From CAVRCT01 sp963719645 (GTDB lineage: Bacteria > Pseudomonadota > Gammaproteobacteria > DSM-16500): a stretch of 64,000 bases of DNA. The notes under the pieces were generated by a model. The model saw only the letters and a list, made by a program, of their open reading frames with translations, searched no databases and had not been told where the DNA came from. The stretch spans positions 577,147 to 641,146 of the forward strand of contig CAVRCT010000007.1 in NCBI GenBank assembly GCA_963719645.1, read 5' to 3'. A program made the translations under genes and the position numbers. Of this stretch, positions 54,770 to 62,553 are shown piece after piece. How positions within the stretch are numbered: position 1 is the first letter of the stretch; every line of letters begins with the position of its first letter.

Positions 54770-54802
54770 ATTGTATGGTTTTAGCCTTAAGAGAACCTTA
54801 AT
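54770..54802 (-). promoter_or_regulatory. PmrA-type box and -10 upstream of the 54737 gene
   Basis: On the minus strand ATTAAG (TTAAG 54801-54797) and CTTAAG (TTAAG 54790-54786) are 11 bp apart. Exactly ten bases later comes TACAAT (54775-54770), five of six to the -10 consensus. The ATG is at 54737. It is the best -10 of the four similar sites. Confidence 0.6.
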
Positions 54803-54820
54803 GATACCCTAAAAGCTGAC

Positions 54821-54917
54821 AGTCCTGTAGGTTGGGTTGAGCGCCAGCGAAACCCAACGTTTTCGTGCATTCATCCATTGTTGGGTTTCGCTGACGCTCA
54901 ACCCAACCTACATGACT
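54821..54917. repeat. Inverted repeat GTAGGTTGGGTTGAGCG
   Basis: Arms AGTCCTGTAGGTTGGGTTGA... and the complement ...CAACCCAACCTACATGACT, with an inner GAAACCCAAC / GTTGGGTTTC pair, have few mismatches and a loop of about 25 nt. The TAGGTTGGGTTGAGC motif is a widespread gammaproteobacterial intergenic repeat type. Confidence 0.85.
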
Positions 54918-54950
54918 GCTTTTACATAGGTATCTACACAACCCCCCCAT

Positions 54951-55083
54951 GTGTCGTGCCAGCGTGCTTTTAGCTGGCATCCAGGTTTGCTCTTAAGAAA
55001 ATTCATACAGAGATAAATCTGGATGCCAGCTAAAAGCATGCTGGCACGACACTAAATTGGTACCGTGAATTACGCAACAACGT
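54951..55083. repeat. Family B element with GTGTCGTGCCAGC core (copy 2)
   Basis: The inner palindrome GTGTCGTGCCAGCGTGCTTT... pairs with ...GCATGCTGGCACGACAC around a 26-nt loop (54951-55052). The right terminal repeat GAATTACGCAACAACG is present to about 55083, but the left terminal repeat is missing. The core is nearly identical to 25463-25637. Confidence 0.85.
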
Positions 55084-55103
55084 CTTGGAAGACAACTCAA
55101 TTC

Positions 55104-55640
55104 TCAGGCAGCATTTTTCTCACATTCCAGCACCGCCGACACCGCATGCAAAATTGCCGCAATCCGCACACCCGTTTGAACGCCTTCTTTGCTCATGCCT
55201 TTGGCTAACAAAACTTTCTCATGCGCATCCATACATTTACCGCAGCCATTGATCGCAGAAACCGCCAGTGAAAATAATTCAAAATCCACTTTATCTACAC
55301 CGGGTGTTGCCATTACGCTCATGCGTAAATTAGCTGGCATGGTTTGATAATCAGCATTGCTCACCAAGTGAGTAAAGCGATAATAAATATTATTCATCGC
55401 CATAATGGCTGCAGCACTTTTGGCAGCGAGAAACGCTTCGTTGGATAATTTCTCTTGAGCCGTTTGTGTCACGGCTTCACGTAATGGTTGATTAGGGCAT
55501 GCTAAAGCGGATGCGAGCAACGTGCCCCAAAATTGTTGTGAATTTAAGTGCTCACTGCCATTGAGTAAGCTCGACAAATTTAGCTTAATGTCTTTTGCGT
55601 AATCGGGCAGTGAATCTTGAATGTGTTTTAATCCAGACAT
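55104..55640 (-). CDS. ahpD: Alkyl hydroperoxide reductase AhpD
   Basis: The 178-residue carboxymuconolactone decarboxylase-fold protein has the redox motif AINGCGKCMDAHEKVL (CxxC plus His) at about residue 130. AhpD, first described in mycobacteria, reduces the paired AhpC peroxiredoxin in place of AhpF. It follows ahpC by nine bases on the same strand. TAGGAG precedes its ATG. No ahpF is seen, consistent with this pairing. Confidence 0.95.
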   Translation of the reverse strand: MSGLKHIQDSLPDYAKDIKLNLSSLLNGSEHLNSQQFWGTLLASALACPNQPLREAVTQTAQEKLSNEAFLAAKSAAAIMAMNNIYYRFTHLVSNADYQTMPANLRMSVMATPGVDKVDFELFSLAVSAINGCGKCMDAHEKVLLAKGMSKEGVQTGVRIAAILHAVSAVLECEKNAA

Positions 55641-55649
55641 AGTATGCTC

Positions 55650-56186
55650 CTAAACAGTTAAAGTATTTTCACCTTGTTGCCAATTGCAAGGACACAGTTC
55701 ATCCGTTTGTAATGCATCTAAAATCCGTAAAATTTCACTGGGATTACGGCCAACTTTGCCATCATTTACCGATGCGTGACGAATAATATTGTTAGGATCC
55801 ACAATAAACGTTGCGCGATTTGCCACACCCGATTCAGCATCTAAAATACCTAAGGCATTGGCTAATTCTTTTTTAATATCCGCAAGCCATGGAAACGTTG
55901 TCTCTTTCAAATCCGCATGATTTTCACGCCATGCCAAATGCACAAATTCACTGTCGGTTGAGCCGCCAATTAATTGCGTATTGCGATCTAAAAAGTCATT
56001 ATGTAATTTGCCAAACCCAACAATTTCCGTAGGACAGACAAAAGTAAAATCTTTTGGCCAAAAGAAATAAACTTTCCACTGACCTGAGAAATCATGATGT
56101 TGTAATTCTTTAAATGCAGTTGCGCGGTCTGTTGAATCAACTGCCAGTAATTTATAAGCAGGAAATTTTTCACCGATCGTTTTCAT
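55650..56186 (-). CDS. ahpC: Peroxiredoxin AhpC (AhpD-partnered type)
   Basis: The 178-residue two-Cys peroxiredoxin has the peroxidatic Cys in FTFVCPTEIVGF at about residue 47 and resolving Cys in ELCPCNW near 170. It reduces hydrogen peroxide, alkyl peroxides and peroxynitrite in the cytosol. It is divergent from oxyR and followed by ahpD, the classic OxyR-controlled layout. The extra Cys in CPCNW is typical of this subfamily. Confidence 0.95.
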   Translation of the reverse strand: MKTIGEKFPAYKLLAVDSTDRATAFKELQHHDFSGQWKVYFFWPKDFTFVCPTEIVGFGKLHNDFLDRNTQLIGGSTDSEFVHLAWRENHADLKETTFPWLADIKKELANALGILDAESGVANRATFIVDPNNIIRHASVNDGKVGRNPSEILRILDALQTDELCPCNWQQGENTLTV

Positions 56187-56199
56187 TGTGTCGCTCCGA

Positions 56200-56236
56200 A
56201 TAGTTATTGAAAGAATACATTATCGAGGTTTTCTTT
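56200..56236. promoter_or_regulatory. Candidate OxyR binding site
   Basis: It is laid out as ATAG-N7-x4-N7-ATCG-N7-CTTT and fits the OxyR pattern ATAG-N7-CTAT-N7-ATAG-N7-CTAT in three of four half-sites. It lies 14-50 nt upstream of ahpC in the divergent ahpC-oxyR region. Confidence 0.5.
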
Positions 56237-56243
56237 CAATTTT

Positions 56244-56279
56244 AAAAATTAATTGTTATAATCGGGTCAATTAATTTTT
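56244..56279. promoter_or_regulatory. Perfect dyad centred on the oxyR promoter
   Basis: Perfect 12-bp arms AAAAATTAATTG / CAATTAATTTTT are separated by 12 nt. The centre contains TATAAT (56257-56262) with an upstream TG (extended -10), the likely oxyR promoter. A protein binding this dyad would cover the promoter. Confidence 0.55.
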
Positions 56280-56291
56280 TCTATCGGTGAA

Positions 56292-57197
56292 ATGATGACA
56301 CTCCAAGAATTGAAATTTATCCTGGCGCTTGCGCAAGAGAGGCATTTTGGCAAAGCCGCTCGGCAATGCCATGTGAGCCAACCTACCTTAAGCGTTGCAC
56401 TGCAAAAATTAGAGAAAGAATTGGGCGTTGCATTATTTGAGCGTGATAAAAATGACATTCGCGTGACGTCAGTCGGCAAAGATATCTGTGAGCGAGCCAA
56501 GCGCGTATTGGCTGAAGTGGAGGGGATTAAGCTGGCCTCTCAAACAGACAAGGATCAATTGCAAGGCGTCTTTAAGTTAGGGGTGATTTATACGATTGGG
56601 CCTTATTTATTACCGGCATTTATTACGGCGCTGAGTCAATTAGCACCGAATATGCCCATTGAAATTCAAGAGGATTTCACAGGCAATTTACGTGAAAAGT
56701 TGGCGGCAGGGGAGTTGGATGCCATTATTATTTCATTGCCATTTACCCATCCTAACGTTGTCACCAAGCCACTGTATAAAGAGCCTTTTGTGGTGTTGAT
56801 GCCAGCGCATCATCCACTTGCCAAAAAAACATCGATCCATCAAAAAGAGTTAAACCCATATAATCTACTGTTACTCGGTGAAGGACACTGTTTTCGAGAT
56901 CAAATCGTGGCGTCTTGTCCGATGTGTTTTTTATCCGATAAATTAATCTCTTGGAAAACCGTCGCGGGCAGTTCGCTTGAAACCATTCGCCACATGGTCG
57001 CTGCGAACTTGGGGATTACGATTTTGCCAGAGACGGCTGCACTAAGCGGCCATTATCAGTCCGGTATTTTAACCACGCGTCCCTTAAAAGCGGTTGAACC
57101 GAATCGCGTGGTGGCGCTTGCCTGGCGGAAAAGTTATCCGCGGGTTAAGGCAATTGATGTCTTGCTACAAGCTGCAAAAAAGATGGATTTATTTTAA
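56292..57197 (+). CDS. oxyR: Peroxide-sensing LysR-type regulator OxyR
   Basis: The 301-residue LysR protein has an N-terminal helix-turn-helix (FGKAARQCHVSQPTLSVALQKLE). The redox region is LLLGEGHCFRDQIVASCPMC, with the first Cys in the conserved GHCxRDQ context and the second nine residues later, as in E. coli OxyR Cys199/Cys208. Oxidation to the disulfide activates antioxidant genes. It is divergent from ahpC-ahpD, its likely targets. Two adjacent ATG codons (56292, 56295) are possible starts. Confidence 0.95.
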   Translation: MMTLQELKFILALAQERHFGKAARQCHVSQPTLSVALQKLEKELGVALFERDKNDIRVTSVGKDICERAKRVLAEVEGIKLASQTDKDQLQGVFKLGVIYTIGPYLLPAFITALSQLAPNMPIEIQEDFTGNLREKLAAGELDAIIISLPFTHPNVVTKPLYKEPFVVLMPAHHPLAKKTSIHQKELNPYNLLLLGEGHCFRDQIVASCPMCFLSDKLISWKTVAGSSLETIRHMVAANLGITILPETAALSGHYQSGILTTRPLKAVEPNRVVALAWRKSYPRVKAIDVLLQAAKKMDLF

Positions 57198-57239
57198 TAA
57201 TATAATCAAACGAGTTATCCTTTTTAGTTAATGTAGTAG

Positions 57240-57267
57240 TTGAAATTGTATGGATCTTCCCTATACT
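57240..57267 (+). promoter_or_regulatory. Candidate distal promoter for rocD
   Basis: TTGAAA (57240-57245), a 16-nt spacer and TATACT (57262-57267) lie 253 nt before the rocD ATG. If used, it would give a long leader of about 245 nt, in which I see no gene or known riboswitch. Confidence 0.45.
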
Positions 57268-57459
57268 TGAATTAGAGTGTTTTTGATTGGTCTTTGTCCA
57301 GAACCGTACAATTGGAATGAATGAGAAACCGACTTGTTATGTGGTGAGCAGGTCCTTCGAGAAAGGAAAGCCTAAAGCACAGCAGAGGTTTCCGAAATGT
57401 AAAAAGAGGGTTTTTCGTGACAATTTCCTGCAAAAACACTCGCTTTATTTTATCTCCCC

Positions 57460-57487
57460 TTGTCTTGTTGATATAACGCAATATACT
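57460..57487 (+). promoter_or_regulatory. Candidate proximal promoter for rocD
   Basis: TTGTCT (57460-57465), a 16-nt spacer and TATACT (57482-57487) lie 33 nt before the start codon. It has the same spacing and the same -10 as the distal site. Confidence 0.5.
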
Positions 57488-57520
57488 AGTTGCAGACTCA
57501 AAACACAGAGGGACTCTGCA

Positions 57521-58735
57521 ATGAAATCAATTATCGAACATGAAAAAAAATTTGGCGCGCATAACTATGAGCCATTGCCCGTGGTGTTAACACGCGGTGA
57601 AGGGGTTTATGTTTGGGATGCGGAAGGCAATCGTTATATTGACATGATGAGTGCTTACTCCGCGGTGAGTCATGGACATTGCCATCCTAAGTTAGTTGCC
57701 GCATTAAAAAAACAAGCAGAGAAATTAGCGATTGTTTCGCGCGCGTTTTATACCGAAAATTTAGGGCAATTCTTAGAGAAAATCTGCAAAGCCACGCAAC
57801 AAGAGAAGGCACTCCCGATGAATACCGGCGCTGAAGCCGTTGAAACGGCATTAAAAGCGGCGCGCAAGTGGGCTTACACAGTTAAAAACGTGCCTGCAGA
57901 TCAAGCAGAAATTATTGTCTGTGACGGTAATTTTCATGGTCGAACGATTACGATTGTGGGGATGTCTGCAGAACCACAATATCGTGCGGGATTCGGTCCT
58001 TTTCCAAAGGGTTTTAAAATGGTGCCTTATGGGGATGTGGATGCATTGCGTAAGGCGATTACACCAAACACGGCTGCATTTTTAGTTGAGCCGATTCAGG
58101 GTGAAGCGGGCATTGTGGTGCCACCCGCAGGTTATTTAAAAAAATGTGCTGAGCTTTGTCGTGAACACAATGTATTGTTGATTTGTGATGAAATTCAAAC
58201 GGGGCTTGGTCGAACCGGAAAATTTTTAGCATCACAACATGACGGTGTGATACCGGATGCGGTGATTTTAGGGAAAGCATTAGGCGGCGGTTTGCTGCCT
58301 GTTTCCATGTTTTTAAGTCGCAACGATGTCATGGCGGTATTTACACCAGGCGATCATGGCAGCACTTTCGGCGGCAATCCATTAGCTGCAGCAGTCGGTA
58401 GTGCAGCATTAGATGTGTTGGTCGAGGAAAATTTAGTGTCACGCGCGCAAGAAATGGGTGATTATATGCATTCGGCACTAAAAAAAATAAAATCCCATTT
58501 GATTACTGACATCAGAGGGAAAGGATTGTTAGTTGGCATCGTCATTGATCCACGTTATTATTCAGCACGTGAAATATGTTTACGTTTATTAAAACGGGGT
58601 GTCTTAAGCAAAGAAACACATGGTACAGTGATTCGCTTGGCGCCGCCTTTAATCATCACACGTGAGCAGATTGATGTCGTCATAACCGCAATAACAGACG
58701 TATTAGCCGAAGCAGAGGCAACATTATCAGTATAA
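57521..58735 (+). CDS. rocD: Ornithine aminotransferase
   Basis: The 404-residue class III PLP aminotransferase starts MKSIIEHEKKFGAHNYEPLP. It has YSAVSHGHCHPKLVAAL, NTGAEAVETALKAARKW, LICDEIQTGLGRTG and the PLP-lysine motif VILGKALGGGLLPVS. Ornithine transaminases convert ornithine to glutamate semialdehyde, linking arginine and proline. AGAGGG lies eight bases before the ATG. The frame stays open upstream to 57287, but that part has no homologue-like sequence and precedes a promoter, so it is not included. Confidence 0.92.
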   Translation: MKSIIEHEKKFGAHNYEPLPVVLTRGEGVYVWDAEGNRYIDMMSAYSAVSHGHCHPKLVAALKKQAEKLAIVSRAFYTENLGQFLEKICKATQQEKALPMNTGAEAVETALKAARKWAYTVKNVPADQAEIIVCDGNFHGRTITIVGMSAEPQYRAGFGPFPKGFKMVPYGDVDALRKAITPNTAAFLVEPIQGEAGIVVPPAGYLKKCAELCREHNVLLICDEIQTGLGRTGKFLASQHDGVIPDAVILGKALGGGLLPVSMFLSRNDVMAVFTPGDHGSTFGGNPLAAAVGSAALDVLVEENLVSRAQEMGDYMHSALKKIKSHLITDIRGKGLLVGIVIDPRYYSAREICLRLLKRGVLSKETHGTVIRLAPPLIITREQIDVVITAITDVLAEAEATLSV

Positions 58736-58743
58736 GGATTTTT

Positions 58744-60144
58744 ATGAATAAATGGATTTTTCAGGCAAGTGTTGTGTTAGGTTTGGGTCTCAGTGCATCT
58801 GTGTTCGCAGATAACACTGCATTAATGTCTATTCAAAATAAAGTCATGCAGCAACAATTGCCGATCGCCAATGCGGCATTGAGTAGCAAGGACTATCAAA
58901 AAGCATTAGATCTTTATAAACATTTCGCAGATGAAAATAATCCAATTGCACAATATCAATTAGGCTACATGTATCAACACGGTTTTGGTATAGAGCAGAG
59001 TAATGAGTTAGCGTCTGCATGGTATATGAAAGCGAGTAGCGGTGGTTTTCCACAAGCCCAAACAGCAATGGGTTTACTCTATTATAATGGGATAGGTGTG
59101 GGTCAGGGTTATACCGAAGCATTTACACTTTTTAATCAAGCAGCAAACAATGGTGATCCACAAGCGCAATATATGTTGGGCTTAATGTATGCCAATGGCA
59201 CCGGCGTTGGGAAAGATTTAACAAATGCCGCATTGTGGTATGGCAAAGCGGCAGCACAAGGTGTGCCTGAAGCGGAATATAATTTAGGGCTGATGTTTTA
59301 TCAAGGGAATGGTGTCAGTAAAGATTATAACAAAGCATTTAGTTGGTTTAATTTAGCGACTCAGCAGCATTATACGAAAGCGGAATTTATGGTTGGTTTA
59401 ATGTATAGCGCTGGACAAGCGGTACCACTTGATAAAAACCAAGCCTTTTATTGGTATACCCGTGCAGCGAATTCAGGCTTAGCGCAAGCAGAATATAATT
59501 TAGCGATTTTGTATTATAACGGCGCGGGCACTCAGTCGAATTTGATGGAAGCGATGATGTGGTTAAATAAAGCAGTGAAGCAAGGATTGCCACGCGCACA
59601 ATATTTTTTAGGTTACCTGTATTTTAATGGGGTGGGGGTGACGAAAAATATTCAGCAAGCAATCACTTTATATATGCAAGCCGCGCAACAAAATTCTGCG
59701 GATGCTGAATTTGCGTTAGGTTATATTTACCATAATGGATTGGCAGGACCTAAAGATGATCGTCAAGCACTCGCTTGGTTCCAAGCCGCTGCGAAGCTCG
59801 GCTCAGCGAATGCACAATACATGTTGGGTTTGTTTTATCAGCAAGGGATTGGTGTGCCAAGTGATCCTAGAATGGCAGCATATTGGTATACAGCCGCAGC
59901 GCAACAAGGAATGGATAATGCGCAATTGTTGCTGGGGGTGATGTATAGCCAGGGTCAGGGAATTGGAAAAAATTATCAAGAAGCGTATGCGTGGCTTGAC
60001 TTGGCGTCTACCTCAAGCAATGGCCAAATTCGCGATTCAGCGATTAAAATGCGTGATGCGGTGGCTAATTTGATGAAGCCAGCTGACATTAGTAACGCTA
60101 AGCAAATTTCTAAAAATTACTATAGCAAGTACGCGGGACAGTGA
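58744..60144 (+). CDS. Secreted Sel1-repeat protein
   Basis: The 466-residue protein has a signal peptide (cleavage after SVFA, about 22) and about eleven Sel1-type repeats of 36 residues, such as AQYMLGLMYANGTGVGKDLTNAALWYGKAAAQG. Sel1 proteins are alpha-alpha solenoids that bind partner proteins. Legionella LpnE and EnhC belong to this group and help host cell entry and persistence. It lies eight bases after rocD and could be co-transcribed. A family A palindrome begins eight bases after its stop. Confidence 0.92.
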   Translation: MNKWIFQASVVLGLGLSASVFADNTALMSIQNKVMQQQLPIANAALSSKDYQKALDLYKHFADENNPIAQYQLGYMYQHGFGIEQSNELASAWYMKASSGGFPQAQTAMGLLYYNGIGVGQGYTEAFTLFNQAANNGDPQAQYMLGLMYANGTGVGKDLTNAALWYGKAAAQGVPEAEYNLGLMFYQGNGVSKDYNKAFSWFNLATQQHYTKAEFMVGLMYSAGQAVPLDKNQAFYWYTRAANSGLAQAEYNLAILYYNGAGTQSNLMEAMMWLNKAVKQGLPRAQYFLGYLYFNGVGVTKNIQQAITLYMQAAQQNSADAEFALGYIYHNGLAGPKDDRQALAWFQAAAKLGSANAQYMLGLFYQQGIGVPSDPRMAAYWYTAAAQQGMDNAQLLLGVMYSQGQGIGKNYQEAYAWLDLASTSSNGQIRDSAIKMRDAVANLMKPADISNAKQISKNYYSKYAGQ

Positions 60145-60152
60145 TGGTTGAG

Positions 60153-60250
60153 ATCTGAGCCGCGACCGTCAGGGAGCGATCACCGACAATGCTATTCTCA
60201 CTGATATCAATTCACAATACGTGACACTCCCTAACGGTCGCGGCTCTGAT
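60153..60250. repeat. Family A palindrome (copy 6, first of a tandem pair)
   Basis: Arms ATCTGAGCCGCGACCGTCAG and ...CGGTCGCGGCTCTGAT; the interior is the same as in the next copy and similar to copy 1. It starts eight bases after the Sel1 gene stop. Confidence 0.92.
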
Positions 60251-60282
60251 TGAAGCGTGCCAATGTCCTCAAGAATGTTTTA

Positions 60283-60380
60283 ATCAGAGCCGCGACCGTC
60301 AGGGAGCGATCACCGACAATGCTATTCTCACTGATATCAATTCACAATACGTGACACTCCCTAACGGTCGCGGTTCGGAT
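60283..60380. repeat. Family A palindrome (copy 7, second of a tandem pair)
   Basis: It is a near-exact duplicate of 60153-60250, separated from it by 32 nt, with small changes only at the ends (ATCAGAGCC; GGTTCGGAT). The rest of 60381-60567 is A+T-rich and without a convincing gene or promoter. Confidence 0.92.
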
Positions 60381-60567
60381 TGAAAGCTGCTTATTAAGGG
60401 GGTAGCCGTTTTTCACACGGGTCACTCGCTGATTTGGACAATCATATTGAAAAAATTACTCGCTTTATTTTGAAATGATCCAAGACAATATTGACGCCTT
60501 TGACTTTTAAATACTGATCATATGAATTTTGAAAAGTGTTATAATTCTTAAGAGGATCAATGAAAAT

Positions 60568-62538
60568 ATGCTGCCACCTAACCGAAATCAAGTTGAAAAA
60601 CCTGCCCCGGTTAAAATACTGGTTTTAAGTGCTAATGAACCTGAAGGAATTGTTAGCTCAAATAATCTCTCTGATTTTCTTGAGAAACAACCTCCCGACA
60701 TGAAGGCTAGACTAGATGCTGTTATAAAATCTCTAAATCAAAAAAATAAAGTTTTTCAAATCGAATTTATAAATGAAATGAAAGATGAAAAATCCACGGC
60801 GGAGAAGATTGCCAGCAAACACTGTCAGGTCGTCTTAGTTAATAATAATATTTCTCAGTCACCTTGGCACATCATCGATCATTGTACGGAACAGTCAGAC
60901 CAGAAGCCGATTTTTTACTTAGATGGCAAAGCAGAGGATATATGCGATAAGGCAATTCGCAAAACAGAATTTTCAGGTGTTGTTCAAGTTAACAAAGACA
61001 ATCAGCCGCTCATTGCAAAAGCGTATGGCGCAGCCAACCAGTCGCCTAAACAGACGACACCCAATCAATTGGGCACAAAATTCGTAATAGCATCCATTAC
61101 CAAAATGTTTACTGCAGTTTCCATCGCTAAATTAGTTGAGCAGGATCAGCTAAAATTTGATGACCCTGTTACTAAGTTTTTACCAGATACATTTCCTCAT
61201 AAAAATTTTTTTGTGGATCATAAAATTACGATTCGTGAACTGTTGACACATTCCTCAGGATTGGCCCCTTTTGAGGCTGACTGTATGTTACATCGATCTG
61301 CTACGTTAGATTTTCGTTCGGTAAGCGATTTTCTTTTACCCATGATGAAGTCAAAAGAGTTTGAAAAGGAAATTCTCACTACCGAGACACGTGGAGAATA
61401 TAATTACTCTAATACTAATTATCTATTACTGGGTTATATCATTGAACAATGTTCTGGGGAAAGCTATTATCAATATGTCCAAGAGCATGTGTTATCTGAA
61501 TGCAAGATGCAAAACACAACAGAGCTCCCAACTTATGGCCCATCCTGTTCATTGATTCATGGTTCAAAGCTTGCTGAATTTGAAATTCCGAATTCGTTGC
61601 GTGAGGGGATGCAACCTGAAGAAAAGCCTGCGCTGGTGCTGATTGAGAACTACGCCAACTTTATACGTGACTTGAATCAACTTGTTTCATCGTTTCAAGA
61701 TCAGATGGCAACAGTAAAAAATGACAGTGATTATGCGACATTGAAACAAGACTATCAAAAAAAAATAGCTATAGAATTTGAATTATTTGATTCATTGCGT
61801 AAGGGTATCGAAACTTTATTGCCTAAAGATGAAAAAAGTAATCTAACACCTTTAGAAAAAATACTCTCTGATTTTGCTGATAATCTAAAACAACCTTATG
61901 GTCGCGTCCCAAGTTTATTAGTGACATTTATTTTTAATCTTAGTATTGCAACCCCTGCAGGTTGTTTTCGTGCAACGGCTGATGATTTGATGCGCTTTCA
62001 AAGGGCCTTATGGGAAGGAAGGATTTTAAAAAATCCAGATACTCTTTTACGAGATAAAGTAGGTTACTACAGTTATGGTGTTTGTACTTGGCCAGATGAA
62101 TCGGTTGGCCATGCTGGACTTCTCCCAGGGGTCGTAGCCTTGCTCCGACATTATCCTCAAATGAGTATCGATGTTGTGACGCTTGCAAATAGTGAAGCAG
62201 ACGCTAATTTCCCACGTGATTTAATTGATAAATATTTGATTCCGTCCTGCCAGCCGGGATCCCAAATCCACTATTTTGATCCTCAATTAAATCCATCCGC
62301 AGTCGATGCTCTTTTAAAACAGTTGGATGTGATTGCGCCTAATGCAGCAAAGACAGAATCCACTTCGTCAGCTTCCATATGTGCTCAACTGGGTATCACA
62401 CCTGATTCGATTAAGCCAGCTGTTGAAACACATGAGCTTGCTCCGGAAGATCCAAAGGAGCAAAAAAAAGAGATAGATGCTTCACTCACGCTGGATGGAA
62501 AAGCAACGCAACCGAATATTAAGCCCGGCGCACGCTAG
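60568..62538 (+). CDS. Serine beta-lactamase-like protein without signal peptide
   Basis: The protein of about 656 residues has an unknown N-terminal domain (1-135), then a class C beta-lactamase/penicillin-binding-like domain. It has SxxK in IASITKMFTAVSIAKL (about 175), the YxN motif in YNYSNTNYLLLGYI and HAG in SVGHAGLLPG, which stands for the KTG triad. An insertion of about 100 residues with a predicted coil separates the last two. The C-terminal tail is charged and disordered. There is no signal peptide, so a periplasmic drug-resistance role is unlikely; cytosolic esterase/peptidase or translocated effector are possible. A TTG start at 60529 is the alternative. Confidence 0.75.
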   Translation: MLPPNRNQVEKPAPVKILVLSANEPEGIVSSNNLSDFLEKQPPDMKARLDAVIKSLNQKNKVFQIEFINEMKDEKSTAEKIASKHCQVVLVNNNISQSPWHIIDHCTEQSDQKPIFYLDGKAEDICDKAIRKTEFSGVVQVNKDNQPLIAKAYGAANQSPKQTTPNQLGTKFVIASITKMFTAVSIAKLVEQDQLKFDDPVTKFLPDTFPHKNFFVDHKITIRELLTHSSGLAPFEADCMLHRSATLDFRSVSDFLLPMMKSKEFEKEILTTETRGEYNYSNTNYLLLGYIIEQCSGESYYQYVQEHVLSECKMQNTTELPTYGPSCSLIHGSKLAEFEIPNSLREGMQPEEKPALVLIENYANFIRDLNQLVSSFQDQMATVKNDSDYATLKQDYQKKIAIEFELFDSLRKGIETLLPKDEKSNLTPLEKILSDFADNLKQPYGRVPSLLVTFIFNLSIATPAGCFRATADDLMRFQRALWEGRILKNPDTLLRDKVGYYSYGVCTWPDESVGHAGLLPGVVALLRHYPQMSIDVVTLANSEADANFPRDLIDKYLIPSCQPGSQIHYFDPQLNPSAVDALLKQLDVIAPNAAKTESTSSASICAQLGITPDSIKPAVETHELAPEDPKEQKKEIDASLTLDGKATQPNIKPGAR

Positions 62539-62553
62539 GTGGCTTAGGCGCCA

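Noticed and set aside
54798..54980. 60-codon minus-strand frame over the GTAGGTTGGGTTGAGC repeat
   Set aside because: It is translation of a palindromic repeat, not a gene.
57287..57520. N-terminal extension of rocD by 78 codons
   Set aside because: The translation has no aminotransferase-like sequence, a good ribosome-binding site lies before 57521, and a promoter lies inside the extension.
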